DNA of 45,488 nt from an uncultured Oscillospiraceae bacterium (GCA_910579125.1 CAJTTH010000021.1:8430-53917), one strand, 5' to 3'. Numbered from the stretch's first letter, positions 32,641-42,077 are shown. Made by a program: numbers and translations. The notes: generated from the sequence alone by a model not told the origin.

Positions 32641-34116
32641 ATGAAAGTTTTAAGGATGACGATAAATCCGTTCGATAAAAAGAGTAAAATACGCAAGGAA
32701 ATTTTTTCCAATTTCTCCGAGCATCTCGGACGCTGCGTTTACGACGGCATATACGTCGGCAAGGACAGCGAAGTGCCGAATATCGAGGGCTTCCGCAAGG
32801 ATGTTATCGAGGCGTTCAGGCAGATAAAGCTGCCCGTTCTGCGCTGGCCGGGCGGCTGCTTTGCGGACGAGTACCATTGGACGGACGGCATAGGCGAGCT
32901 TTCCGAGCGCAAGAAGATGATCAACACCAATTGGGGCGGAGTAGTCGAGGACAACAGCTTCGGGACGCACGAATTTATGCGGCTGTGCGAGCTTGTGGGC
33001 TGCGAGCCGTACATAAGCGGAAACGTAGGCAGCGGCACGGTAGAGGAGCTTGCCAAGTGGATAGAGTACATCACGTTCGACGGGGTTTCGCCAATGGCCG
33101 ATCTTCGGCGGAAAAACGGCAGAGATAAGCCGTGGAAGCTGAAATATCTCGGCATAGGCAACGAGAGCTGGGGCTGCGGCGGCAGTATGACACCCGAGTT
33201 CTACTGCGACAACTACCGCCGCTACGCGACGTTCTGCCGCGAATATTCGGGTAACAAGCTCTTTAAGATCGCGTGCGGACCTAATTCCGACGACTACAAC
33301 TGGACGGACGTGTGTATGAAGAATATCGGCGCGTGGGGTATGCAGGGACTGTCGCTGCATTACTATACCGTTCCGACGGGCAATTGGGATCACAAGGGCA
33401 GCGCGACGGAATTCTCCGAGGAGGAGTATTACGAGACCATAAGCAGAACGCGCTTTATGGATACGCTGCTGACGCGGCACGGCGGCATTATGGACCGATA
33501 CGATCCCATGCACAAGGTGGGGCTTATCGTTGACGAATGGGGAACGTGGTACGACGTTGAACCCGGCACGAACCCCGGTTTCCTTTACCAGCAGAACACC
33601 ATGCGCGACGCTGTCGTCGCGGCGGTAAATCTGGATATATTCAACGCGCATTCCGACCGCGTCTATATGGCGAATATCGCGCAGGCAGTGAACGTTTTGC
33701 AGGCAATACTGCTCACGGAGGGCGGGGTCACGGTAAAGACGCCGACATATCATGTTTTCGACCTGTACAAGGAGCACCAGGACGCGGAGCTTATTTACAG
33801 CCACATCGAAAACGAGACGGAGGGCGGCGTTCCGTGCATTTCTCAGTCGGCAAGTACCACGGAAAACGGCGCGGTGACGATAACGCTTTCAAACTGTTCG
33901 CTTGACAGAACGTTCGGCATAGACGTCGGTACGGCGTTCGGGGAGATAGCGGCGGCAAGCGGGCGCATCCTCACCGGCGAGGTTCACGAGAAAAACGATT
34001 TCGAACACCCAGAGAACGTTGTCATAAAGCCGCTTGACGTTAAGACCGAAAACGGAAACGCATTCGTGGAGCTGCCTCCGTGCAGCGTTGCGGCAATCGC
34101 GCTTACATTAAAATAA
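32641..34116 (+). CDS. Alpha-L-arabinofuranosidase, GH51
   Basis: The 491-aa cytoplasmic enzyme (no signal peptide) releases L-arabinose from arabinoxylan or arabinan fragments. The N-terminus has FSEHLGRCVYDGIYVG and LRWPGGCFADEYHW. Acid/base Glu175 lies in LGIGNESWGCGG and nucleophile Glu299 in LIVDEWGTWYDVEPG. A C-terminal beta-sandwich of about 120 residues ends the protein, as in other GH51 enzymes. It would act on imported oligosaccharides. The diguanylate cyclase gene follows by 26 bp, so the two may share a transcript. No transporter genes are visible here. Confidence 0.95.
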   Translation: MKVLRMTINPFDKKSKIRKEIFSNFSEHLGRCVYDGIYVGKDSEVPNIEGFRKDVIEAFRQIKLPVLRWPGGCFADEYHWTDGIGELSERKKMINTNWGGVVEDNSFGTHEFMRLCELVGCEPYISGNVGSGTVEELAKWIEYITFDGVSPMADLRRKNGRDKPWKLKYLGIGNESWGCGGSMTPEFYCDNYRRYATFCREYSGNKLFKIACGPNSDDYNWTDVCMKNIGAWGMQGLSLHYYTVPTGNWDHKGSATEFSEEEYYETISRTRFMDTLLTRHGGIMDRYDPMHKVGLIVDEWGTWYDVEPGTNPGFLYQQNTMRDAVVAAVNLDIFNAHSDRVYMANIAQAVNVLQAILLTEGGVTVKTPTYHVFDLYKEHQDAELIYSHIENETEGGVPCISQSASTTENGAVTITLSNCSLDRTFGIDVGTAFGEIAAASGRILTGEVHEKNDFEHPENVVIKPLDVKTENGNAFVELPPCSVAAIALTLK

Positions 34117-34142
34117 GTAACAGATAGGCGGATCAGATTTAC

Positions 34143-37100
34143 ATGGAAAACGATCACTCTTTGATAGAAAAGCTCGCCGGCGAGGCGTTTGACGGATACG
34201 GAATATACGAACTTGTCGGCGACAGGCTTGAGGTTCTGCGCGTCAACGACGGCTACAAGCGCGTTATGGGCTATGCGCCCGGAGACATTATCGAAAGCCG
34301 TTTAAATGTGTGGAGCAAAATCCACCCGGACGACGCGGGAAATTCCGCGAAAGCCTGCGCACAGGCTCTCAAGAGCGGAAAGGCGGTTCGCGCGACCGTC
34401 CGCAGATATGCCCAAAACGGCGAGATACTCTATCTTGACGGCACGCATATCGCACTCGGAAATTCGGAGTTCTGCATTGCATTCAATGACGTTACCGAGC
34501 ACTATGAAAACAAGGCAAAGCTGGAGGCTGTCATATGCAACTTCGACAGCGGTATCGCTCTGGTGAGAACGGTCGGCTCGACGGTCGAAATAGTCTACGC
34601 TAACAACAACTTGTATGAGGTGCTGAACGTTCACAAGGGCAGCAAGCGTCTGCCGTCTATGCTCTCGATGATAATCGGAGAGAATATTGAGCGGCGAGAT
34701 ATGCGTATAAAATGCGCGGACGGCAGCCGCAGAACAGTGCGTATCCGCCTTATCAAAACGGACATTGAGGGCGGTTATGTGGTGGCTGTGAACGACGTGA
34801 CCGTGCAGCGCGCCCTCGCCAAAAACCGCATTGCGGAGCGTATGGCAAATGCCGCTGCGGGGCTTTACGACGAGGTTTTCGAGTTGGATTACCGCATGGG
34901 AACAACAAAGATGATCTCCAGCCGCCGTTTTCCCGACAGAGCGACAAAGGCAAAGCCGATTCCGCTCAACTACGTTACGTCGGAATGGGCGGTCAAGTAC
35001 GTTCACCCCGACGACAGAGCGCTTTTGAACGAGATCTACAGCACGCCCTCCGACAACCCCGATTTCACCGATTTTTACGGCGAGATCCGTATTATGGACG
35101 CGTTCGGCGACGGCGAATATCACACGTTCGGAATGGTTATGGTGCGCTCGGGCAGCGACACCTGTATGCTGTTCAGCCGCGACAAGGCAAGGTTTGATAA
35201 CTCGCTCACCTCGGCGCAGGTCGCGGAGACAGACCGCCTTTACAAGCTCGTCGCGGAACAGACCAACACTACCGTTATCGAGTTCGACCACATTGCGGGA
35301 CGTACGTTCTGCTCGCCGTCGATAAAGGAATACTGGGCGGCAGGCCTCGGCAAAAGCGTATTTGTCGACAAGAACGAGTTCCGCAAAGCCCCCATAGTTC
35401 ACCCCGACGACAAAGGGCTTTTCTCGGAGTTTCTTGAAAGACTTTACGCGTCCGACGACTCGGAGTCTGTAATTCTTCGGCTGAAAATGGCGGACGGCAG
35501 CTTTAAATGGTGCAGACTGACGATAACGCTTACCCGCGCCAGAAACGGCAACATCACGAAATCGCTCTGCACGATAAATCTTGTACACGACGAAGTCACA
35601 GCAAGAATGAAAGCGGAAAAGACCGATGAGCTTCTGCGCAGGACAGTGCGCCATATTCCGATAGGCGTGGGCATTTTCCGTCTGGAGAACGGCGAGCCCG
35701 TACCCGTGTATCTCAGCGACAACATTTTCTCGATATTCAGAATAAGAAACGGCAGCTTTGACGCGGCTGATTTTTCGGTGCGCGAATTTGTGAAAAACAA
35801 CACTCTTGAAACAGGCTCGGAGGGCGAGTACACATTCAACAGTCTGCGCGCGGACGGCACGCGCTTCTGGCTCAACACCAGCTACCGCATTCTTGAGGAG
35901 GACGGGGAAACGCTTATGTACGCGGCAGTCTCCGACGTTACCGAGAGAATTGAAAATCAGCGCCGCGCCGCTGTTCAGGAGCAGATGTATCAGGTTCTGC
36001 TCGAGGAAACGGGAACAATAGTTTTCAACTACGACCCCGCAAAGGACGAATTGTCCTATCTGCGGCACAGCTACACGAGCGGAAACGAATTTGTTACCGT
36101 GGAGCATATAGGGGAGGATCCCGACGGCTTCACGCTCATTCAGCCGAGTTTCCGTTCGGGCTTTGTCTCGCTGCTGAAAAATTTGTCCGAAAAGGCGGGA
36201 ACGAGCGAGATTCCCGTCAAGATCGACGCGGACGGCTACCCGAGACGCTACAAGGCGTTTTTCAAAAGCCTGTGCGATGCGGACGGAAACGTTTTTGAGA
36301 TAATCGGCAAGATAGAGGACGTCGATGATGAAATGGCGCGGCTTGACGCTATTCAGGCAAAGGCAATGTACGATTCGCTCTGCGTGGACATCTATAACAA
36401 GGCAACCACAGAGGAGCTTATCAAGGCGGAGCTGGAGCGCAGCACGGGCGGTGCGCTGCTGATGATAGACGTGGACGACTTCAAGAGTATAAACGACAGT
36501 CTGGGGCATATGTTCGGCGACGAGTTTCTGAAGAAGTTCGCGTCCACCGTAAAGAGCACATTCCGCGATACGGACATAGTCGGACGTTACGGCGGCGACG
36601 AATTCTTCGTGTTTATGCCGCACGCGACTGCAGCGCTCGCCAAGAAAAAGGGCAGTCAGATACTCAAGCGCGTCACGGAAATAGAGGTTCCCATGCCGGG
36701 CGGAGTAAAGAGCAGCGTCGGCGTTGCGGCGGTAAATCCGGACAACCGCAGCTACCGCCAGCTTTTAAAGCAGGCGGACAGCGCGCTTTATCAGGCGAAA
36801 AACCACGGCAAGAACTGCGTGGTACTGTTCGACCGATATACCATGAACGAGGGCAGCTACCGCACCGAGGAAGCGGTAAAGCAAGGCAGAACGAACGTTG
36901 TGCTCAGCAGCAATCCCGAGGGAGCGGCTTCGGTAATAATGCGCGTTTTCAGCGCCCTGTACAGCAGCTCCGACATAAACGAGGGGATAAATCAGATGCT
37001 CGCGCTTGTCGGAAACACCTACGACGTCAGCAGAACGTACATTTTCGAGGATACCGAAGACGGCTTGTATACACGCAATACGTTCGAGTGGTGCGGCGAG

Positions 37101-37763
37101 GGCATTGAGCCGCAGATCGACAATCTGCGTATGGTATCCTATGAGGAGGAGCTCGGCGGAAATTACCGCGATAATATGAACGACGACGGAATTTTCTACT
37201 GTCACGATATAAGCGAGTTAAGTCCGATACAATACGAAATGCTTGCAAAACAGGGCATAAAATCCATGCTGCAGTGCTCGATAATTGAGGACGGCAAGTT
37301 CAAGGGGTTTGTGGGCTTTGACGAATGCCGCAGCAATCGTTTCTGGACTCAGGAGCAGATAGATTCACTGGTGTTCTTGTCAAAGGTGCTGTCGCTATTC
37401 CTGTTGAGGGCGCGAACCCGAACGCAGTCGCAGAATTACGCTAACTCACTGAAATCCATTCTTGACAACTATCCGCAGGCGCTTTATATCATTGACGCGG
37501 AAACGGAAAAGCTGCTTTATCTTAATAAGATGACCGAAAACATCATCGGCACGGGCAAGCTCGGAATAAAGTGCAGCGATGCCATCTGCGGCACCATGAA
37601 ATTCCCGAAGTGCCCTATCCGCGAGCTGCGTGAAACGGGCAGAAGCCGCGCGATCGAAATGACAAGCCCTGTGACCAAAAAGCTGATCAGCGCTCAGGCG
37701 ACCGAGGTTGAGTGGGAGGGCAAAAGGGCGTATATGGTAAGCTGTGCGCTGCTTGAAGATTGA
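34143..37763 (+). CDS. Multi-PAS/GAF sensor diguanylate cyclase
   Basis: The 1206-aa protein makes c-di-GMP. No membrane helix is evident, so it is likely cytoplasmic. Several PAS-like modules lie in roughly the first 735 residues (for example YELVGDRLEVLRVNDGYKRV, IHPDDAGNSAKA, VHPDDRALLNEI and VHPDDKGLFSEF). The GGDEF domain is at about 745-900, with RYGGDEF at 817-821 and an inhibitory I-site RDTD five residues before it. Unusually, the cyclase is internal: a GAF-like domain (about 930-1085, SRTYIFEDTEDGLY, FKGFVGFDECRSN) and a final PAS with Cys-rich KCSDAICG and KCPI follow it. No EAL domain is present. Confidence 0.92.
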   Translation: MENDHSLIEKLAGEAFDGYGIYELVGDRLEVLRVNDGYKRVMGYAPGDIIESRLNVWSKIHPDDAGNSAKACAQALKSGKAVRATVRRYAQNGEILYLDGTHIALGNSEFCIAFNDVTEHYENKAKLEAVICNFDSGIALVRTVGSTVEIVYANNNLYEVLNVHKGSKRLPSMLSMIIGENIERRDMRIKCADGSRRTVRIRLIKTDIEGGYVVAVNDVTVQRALAKNRIAERMANAAAGLYDEVFELDYRMGTTKMISSRRFPDRATKAKPIPLNYVTSEWAVKYVHPDDRALLNEIYSTPSDNPDFTDFYGEIRIMDAFGDGEYHTFGMVMVRSGSDTCMLFSRDKARFDNSLTSAQVAETDRLYKLVAEQTNTTVIEFDHIAGRTFCSPSIKEYWAAGLGKSVFVDKNEFRKAPIVHPDDKGLFSEFLERLYASDDSESVILRLKMADGSFKWCRLTITLTRARNGNITKSLCTINLVHDEVTARMKAEKTDELLRRTVRHIPIGVGIFRLENGEPVPVYLSDNIFSIFRIRNGSFDAADFSVREFVKNNTLETGSEGEYTFNSLRADGTRFWLNTSYRILEEDGETLMYAAVSDVTERIENQRRAAVQEQMYQVLLEETGTIVFNYDPAKDELSYLRHSYTSGNEFVTVEHIGEDPDGFTLIQPSFRSGFVSLLKNLSEKAGTSEIPVKIDADGYPRRYKAFFKSLCDADGNVFEIIGKIEDVDDEMARLDAIQAKAMYDSLCVDIYNKATTEELIKAELERSTGGALLMIDVDDFKSINDSLGHMFGDEFLKKFASTVKSTFRDTDIVGRYGGDEFFVFMPHATAALAKKKGSQILKRVTEIEVPMPGGVKSSVGVAAVNPDNRSYRQLLKQADSALYQAKNHGKNCVVLFDRYTMNEGSYRTEEAVKQGRTNVVLSSNPEGAASVIMRVFSALYSSSDINEGINQMLALVGNTYDVSRTYIFEDTEDGLYTRNTFEWCGEGIEPQIDNLRMVSYEEELGGNYRDNMNDDGIFYCHDISELSPIQYEMLAKQGIKSMLQCSIIEDGKFKGFVGFDECRSNRFWTQEQIDSLVFLSKVLSLFLLRARTRTQSQNYANSLKSILDNYPQALYIIDAETEKLLYLNKMTENIIGTGKLGIKCSDAICGTMKFPKCPIRELRETGRSRAIEMTSPVTKKLISAQATEVEWEGKRAYMVSCALLED

Positions 37764-37766
37764 CGG

Positions 37767-37799
37767 ATTTATCCCCGGGGCTTTGCTGCGGGGATAAAT
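37767..37799 (+). terminator. Terminator after the diguanylate cyclase
   Basis: ATTTATCCCCG pairs with CGGGGATAAAT across a short loop just after the stop codon. Confidence 0.85.
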
Positions 37800-37844
37800 T
37801 ATGTGCGGCAAACCGTGCTGTCAAGCCGTTCGCGTTTTATGTCC

Positions 37845-37873
37845 TGTACATTTTTACTCGAACGCGTTATAAT
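37845..37873 (+). promoter_or_regulatory. Promoter of the XRE membrane regulator
   Basis: TGTACA (37845-37850), 17 bp, TATAAT (37868-37873). Confidence 0.65.
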
Positions 37874-37893
37874 ATGCCTGTGAGGTGATAGTT

Positions 37894-38412
37894 ATGGATA
37901 CCGTTAAGATCGGAAAATTTTTGTCGGAGCTGCGGCGCGGGCGCAGATTGACGCAAGAGCAGCTCGGCGAGCGGCTAGGAACGTCAAACAAGACGATCTC
38001 CCGTTGGGAAAACGGCAACTATATGCCGCCTGTGGAAATGCTTATGGAGCTTTCAACATTTTTCGGCGTGAGTATAAATGAAATTCTGAGCGGACAGCGG
38101 CTCGAGGACAGCGAAGCGCAGTCCGCAGCCGAGGAAAATCTCAAGTCTGTACTGGAGGAAAGCTCGTTTTCGTTGGAGGACAGGAAGAACTACTTTACCA
38201 AAAAGTGGAAAAAAGAGCATTGGTTTTCATTTGTTTTTCCGACACTCATCGCGTTAGCTGTGATAATCGTTGCGGCTGCACTAAATAAGCCTATTTGGGT
38301 GGGTCTCGGCTGTCTGATACCTGTTCCCGCAAGAATTATCGCGTATAACAAAATGATGTCTTACGTTGAATACAAGACTTTCGATGTGGAAAATAAACTC
38401 AAAAAATCGTAA
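37894..38412 (+). CDS. XRE-family regulator with C-terminal membrane helices
   Basis: ATG 37894 follows GAGGTGATA, giving 172 aa. The N-terminal HTH is of the XRE type (GKFLSELRRGRRLTQEQLGE, LGTSNKTISRWENGNYMPPV). An acidic linker follows, then a C-terminal hydrophobic region with two possible helices (FVFPTLIALAVIIVAAAL and a shorter GLGCLIPVPARIIA). Membrane-tethered XRE regulators of this form are common in Firmicutes and usually act locally. Its target is unknown; it is immediately upstream of the SCIFF gene. Confidence 0.85.
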   Translation: MDTVKIGKFLSELRRGRRLTQEQLGERLGTSNKTISRWENGNYMPPVEMLMELSTFFGVSINEILSGQRLEDSEAQSAAEENLKSVLEESSFSLEDRKNYFTKKWKKEHWFSFVFPTLIALAVIIVAAALNKPIWVGLGCLIPVPARIIAYNKMMSYVEYKTFDVENKLKKS

Positions 38413-38419
38413 AATCCCC

Positions 38420-38448
38420 TTGAAAAAAATCGGAGTATGTGATATAAT
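38420..38448 (+). promoter_or_regulatory. Promoter of the SCIFF operon
   Basis: TTGAAA (38420-38425), 17 bp, TATAAT (38443-38448). Confidence 0.82.
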
Positions 38449-38491
38449 AGAAATAGCGGTTATCGCAATACATTTGAAAGAGGTGTTCCCA

Positions 38492-38635
38492 TTGAAGCAC
38501 GTAGTAACCATAAATAAGGCTAACCTTAAGGCTTCCGCCGAAAAGGGCGGCTGCGGCAAGTGCCAGAGCTCCTGCCAGTCCGCTTGCAAGACTTCCTGCA
38601 CGGTGGCTAATCAGAAGTGCGAGTCTGTTAAGTAA
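38492..38635 (+). CDS. SCIFF ribosomal peptide precursor (six cysteines in forty-five)
   Basis: TTG 38492 follows AAAGAGGTG. The 47-aa peptide has six cysteines at 21, 24, 28, 32, 36 and 43 (GGCGKCQSSCQSACKTSCT and QKC), the hallmark of the SCIFF family. The conserved lead KHVVTINKANLK is the part recognised by the maturase. Its radical-SAM partner follows directly and would install thioether cross-links between cysteines and nearby residues. The mature product's function is unknown. A terminator-like hairpin between the two genes would allow more precursor than enzyme to be made. Confidence 0.95.
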   Translation: MKHVVTINKANLKASAEKGGCGKCQSSCQSACKTSCTVANQKCESVK

Positions 38636-38656
38636 TTTTACTTTACGGAGAATTAC

Positions 38657-38675
38657 GGGCGGGGTTTTCTCGCCC
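38657..38675 (+). terminator. Partial terminator between SCIFF and its maturase
   Basis: GGGCG/CGCCC with a T-rich loop, followed by TATTATTTTG; a likely attenuating intercistronic hairpin. Confidence 0.6.
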
Positions 38676-38703
38676 TATTATTTTGATTTGTTGAGGTTTG
38701 CAA

Positions 38704-40062
38704 ATGGTTCATAAATTTAAACAGTTAGGATATAATATCGTTCTGGATTCTGACAGTAACGGCGTTCACGTGTTTGACGACTGCGCATTTGATATGCTCG
38801 ACTATGTGAGCGCACCCATGTCGGAGGAAATGCCCGCCGATCTGCCCGAAAAGCTCTCGGCGTATCCTGCGGAGGACGTTCGCGAGACCTACTCGGAATT
38901 ATACAAATTGTATAGCGAAGGCTCTCTGTTTGCCGAGGACGATTACAAAAAGTATTCGGACACTATGGTGAAAAGCCCCGTAAAGTCCATGTGCCTAAAC
39001 GTTGCGCACGACTGTAATCTGCGGTGCGAGTACTGCTTCGCGCAGACGGGCGATTTCGGCGGCGAGCGCTGCATAATGCCCCCCGAAATGGGCAAAAAGG
39101 CGATCGACTTCCTTATTGAGCGCTCGGCTAACCGCGAGAATATCGAGCTTGATTTTTTTGGCGGCGAACCGCTTATGGCTTGGGATACCGTAGTCGCGAC
39201 AGTGGATTACGCGCGCTCAATCGAGAAACAGCATGGCAAGAACTTCCGCTTTACGATAACGACAAACGGCGTTCTGCTTGACGATGAGAAGATCGACTAC
39301 ATAAACCGCGAGATGTCAAACTGCGTTCTGTCGCTCGACGGCCGCCGCGAGACCACCGACCGTATCCGCAAAACGCTCAACGGCAAGAGCGCGTATGACG
39401 TTATCGTGCCGAAATTCCAAAAGCTGGTGGAGAACCGCGGCGATAAGGATTACTATGTCCGCGCGACGTTCACGAAGTATAATCTCGACTTCACAGATGA
39501 CGTGCTGCATTTGCGCGATCTGGGATTTGAGCAGCTTTCCGCCGAGCCTGTCGTTACCGACGAAAAGGAGCCGTATGCGCTCACCGAAGCGGATCTGCCG
39601 CGCATTTTCGAGGAGTATGACCGCCTTTGTGAGGTAATGGCGAACCGCACCGAAAAGAAATTCAACTTTTTCCATTTTATGGTAGACCTTGACCAAGGTC
39701 CGTGCGCGATAAAAAGACTGCGCGGCTGCGGCTGTGGAAACGATTACGTTGCCGTCGACCCGCACGGCGACATCTACCCGTGCCACCAGTTTGTGGGAAT
39801 AGACAAATGGAAAATGGGCAACCTAAACGACGGAACGTTCGACGACGAGATAAAGACCTACTTCGCGAAAACGCACCTTTATTCCAAGCAAGGCTGCGCG
39901 GACTGTTGGGCGAAATTCTACTGCTCTGGCGGCTGCAACGCGAATTCGTTCATCTACGAGGGTGACTGCCGCAAGCCGCACAGGCTCTCGTGCGAGCTGC
40001 AAAGAAAGCGTCTGGAATGCGCACTGGCGCTGGCAGTGGACAAGGCGGTCAAGGACGGGTAA
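38704..40062 (+). CDS. SCIFF maturase, radical SAM/SPASM thioether-forming enzyme
   Basis: ATG 38704 follows TTGAGG; a TTG six bases upstream is also in frame. The product is 452 aa. A RiPP-recognition N-terminal domain (about 1-85) precedes the radical-SAM core with the CNLRCEYCFA (CxxxCxxC) cluster. Later cysteines (CAIKRLRGCGCG, YPCHQF, CADCWAKFYCSGGC, CRKPHRLSC) form the SPASM auxiliary Fe-S sites. It would use SAM to create thioether bridges in the preceding SCIFF peptide. The gene pair is near-universal in Clostridia, which supports the taxonomy. Confidence 0.95.
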   Translation: MVHKFKQLGYNIVLDSDSNGVHVFDDCAFDMLDYVSAPMSEEMPADLPEKLSAYPAEDVRETYSELYKLYSEGSLFAEDDYKKYSDTMVKSPVKSMCLNVAHDCNLRCEYCFAQTGDFGGERCIMPPEMGKKAIDFLIERSANRENIELDFFGGEPLMAWDTVVATVDYARSIEKQHGKNFRFTITTNGVLLDDEKIDYINREMSNCVLSLDGRRETTDRIRKTLNGKSAYDVIVPKFQKLVENRGDKDYYVRATFTKYNLDFTDDVLHLRDLGFEQLSAEPVVTDEKEPYALTEADLPRIFEEYDRLCEVMANRTEKKFNFFHFMVDLDQGPCAIKRLRGCGCGNDYVAVDPHGDIYPCHQFVGIDKWKMGNLNDGTFDDEIKTYFAKTHLYSKQGCADCWAKFYCSGGCNANSFIYEGDCRKPHRLSCELQRKRLECALALAVDKAVKDG

Positions 40063-40063
40063 T

Positions 40064-40390
40064 ATGGTAAATCGGGATTTAGAGACGAACTTTATGGATA
40101 AATTATACCGCATGGCTAAAGGGCATACCAATCGTTTTCCCGATGGGGATGAGCCTTTTCAGATAGTTACACGAATACTTGAAGAATGCGGTGAAGTGGC
40201 AAGCGAAGTGAATCATTTTGAACGTAGCGGGATAAAAATTCAAAAGCTTGGTGAACCGTCAAAAAACCATATGGCTGACGAGATAAAGCAGGCGATAAAT
40301 GCACTTATCCAACTTGCCCAGTATTATGGTATAGAAAGCGAGCTTGAACAATCTATCAATAGGTCGCTCGATAGAATAAAAAATGAATAA
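40064..40390 (+). CDS. MazG-like NTP pyrophosphohydrolase
   Basis: ATG 40064 lies one base after the maturase stop, giving 108 aa. A MazG-type all-alpha core is visible: LEECGEVASEVNHFE (ExxE) and MADEIKQAINALIQLA (ExxD-like), the metal-binding pairs that hydrolyse nucleoside triphosphates to monophosphates. The 5' ribosome site is weak and an ATG 30 bases later is an alternative start. The codon use is more AT-rich than its neighbours, hinting at separate origin. Its substrate is unknown. Confidence 0.75.
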   Translation: MVNRDLETNFMDKLYRMAKGHTNRFPDGDEPFQIVTRILEECGEVASEVNHFERSGIKIQKLGEPSKNHMADEIKQAINALIQLAQYYGIESELEQSINRSLDRIKNE

Positions 40391-40533
40391 TAAATTCCGA
40401 TTTAAATAATAAAAACAATCATTATGTTTTAATTATTTATTCAAAATAACTTCACGCGTTATTCACAATACGGGGCTATAATTTAGACATAACAGGAAAA
40501 CAACAGCATAGTCTGTTTACAGGAGGAATTGAT

Positions 40534-41886
40534 ATGAGCGATTTTAATGAATTTGACAATGTACAGAAATTTTCCACCGAAACGACCGGCGCACAACCCG
40601 CAGTGCAGGTTCAGCCCGCACAGAAGCAGCCCCCGAAAAAGCATAAGGGCGCTACACTCAAGGTCATGGCTATGATCGCGGCTGTCGCGATAGTCGGCGG
40701 CGGCGCGGGCTTTGGCGGAGCGTTCCTCGCGGGCAAGTCCATGAACTCGGCGGTGATCTCGGGCAGCGATAACCCCGGCAGCTCTAACGATCACATATCC
40801 CCCGTTAATTCGGATAACAACAATAGCTCAACGCCTACGCTGAACGATCTTCAACAGGGCGTTTCCATAAACCACAACGTAAACTCCGAAGCGGAGTTCA
40901 ATTCCGACGGAACATATAAGTACACAAGAGATCTGGTAAAGGCTGTTCAGGACAGCATTGTTTACATCGAGGTGTTTGTCGAGTCGCGCGGCAGGAAGAC
41001 CCTTTACGGCTCGGCGAGCGGAATTATCATCTCGAAGGACGGCTATATCGTGACGAACAATCACGTTGTCGAGGACGTTGATTCGTACACCGTAAAGGTC
41101 AACAATACCGACCCGCAGACGGGGCTTTCCGAGTCCGAGACCTATGACGCGGAGCTTATCGGCACGGACGCTGACACAGACCTCGCGGTGCTGAAGATCA
41201 AGGCAAGCGACCTTCCCGCGGCGGTTCTCGGCGATTCCAATCAGCTTCACCTCGGCGACGACGTTATTGCTATCGGCAACCCGCTCGGTCTCGAGAACTC
41301 CGTTTCCAAGGGAATAGTTTCCGGACTTAACCGCCAGATATCCGACAGTGCGCGCGGTCTGTCCTCTATCCAGACGGATACGGGCATCAACAGCGGCAAT
41401 TCGGGCGGCGCACTGTTCAATATGTACGGTGAGGTAGTCGGCGTTGTCAATTCCAAGTACGTTGAAAGCTACGCGGAAAGTCTCGGCTTCGCGATAACCA
41501 TAAACGAGGCGCGTGACGTTATCGACGATCTGATAACCAAGGGCTATGTTTCGGGGCGCGCGGTGCTCGGCATCTCATATAATCCCATTAACGAATATAC
41601 CGCGTCGTTCCGCGGAATGACGGCGGGTCTGCTTGTCGCGGATATAAACCGCGATATGGCGGTAGCGCAGAGCGGTCTTGTGGTCGGAGATACGATAGTC
41701 GCGATCGACGGCGAGTCCGTATTTGACGAGGACGGTACCACAACCACCATAAACGAGATACTTGCAGGTAAAAAGCCCGGCGAGACAATTACCGCGACCG
41801 TTGTCAGAAACGACAGTTTCGGCAGAGAAAGAGAAGTTGACATCGAGATCGAACTCTCCGAGTACAAGGGCAGCAGCAACCGCTGA
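40534..41886 (+). CDS. HtrA/DegP-type serine protease with PDZ domain
   Basis: The 450-aa protein starts behind AGGAGGAA. A cytoplasmic Gln/Lys-rich tail (1-40) and one membrane helix (about 43-67) anchor it, followed by a Ser/Asn linker. The S1C protease domain has the triad His177 (TNNHVVEDV), Asp216 (DTDLAVLKI) and Ser290 (GNSGGALFN). One C-terminal PDZ domain (about 345-440) contains GLLVADINRDMAVAQSGL. It degrades misfolded envelope proteins. The gene has a TATAAT at 40477 and a strong terminator. Confidence 0.95.
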   Translation: MSDFNEFDNVQKFSTETTGAQPAVQVQPAQKQPPKKHKGATLKVMAMIAAVAIVGGGAGFGGAFLAGKSMNSAVISGSDNPGSSNDHISPVNSDNNNSSTPTLNDLQQGVSINHNVNSEAEFNSDGTYKYTRDLVKAVQDSIVYIEVFVESRGRKTLYGSASGIIISKDGYIVTNNHVVEDVDSYTVKVNNTDPQTGLSESETYDAELIGTDADTDLAVLKIKASDLPAAVLGDSNQLHLGDDVIAIGNPLGLENSVSKGIVSGLNRQISDSARGLSSIQTDTGINSGNSGGALFNMYGEVVGVVNSKYVESYAESLGFAITINEARDVIDDLITKGYVSGRAVLGISYNPINEYTASFRGMTAGLLVADINRDMAVAQSGLVVGDTIVAIDGESVFDEDGTTTTINEILAGKKPGETITATVVRNDSFGREREVDIEIELSEYKGSSNR

Positions 41887-41920
41887 TAATGCCGCTCCAA
41901 ATAACGTTCGCAAATTTATA

Positions 41921-41955
41921 AAAGGCTGTGCGGAGCTTCGCACAGCCTTTTGCTT
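41921..41955 (+). terminator. Terminator after the HtrA gene
   Basis: AAAGGCTGTGCG pairs with CGCACAGCCTTT around a GAGCTT loop, followed by a short T-rich stretch. Confidence 0.92.
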
Positions 41956-42048
41956 TGTACAAATTTCGTACAAGGTAGAAAATTCAGAAATATTTTTGTG
42001 AAAAATACACAAAAAATTTCGATTATATGAAAAGCCCTTTAGTATCGC

Positions 42049-42077
42049 TTGAAAAAATTTTCAAAATATAGTATAAT
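42049..42077 (+). promoter_or_regulatory. Promoter of the EAL-HDOD gene
   Basis: TTGAAA (42049-42054), 17 bp, TATAAT (42072-42077), 31 bp before the start codon. Confidence 0.85.

Noticed and set aside
32650..33804. 384-codon frame antisense to the GH51 gene
   Set aside because: The sense frame has all GH51 catalytic motifs; the antisense frame is low-information.
34302..36623. 773-codon frame antisense to the diguanylate cyclase gene
   Set aside because: Long antisense frames arise from GC-skewed codon use; the sense frame carries GGDEF and PAS features.
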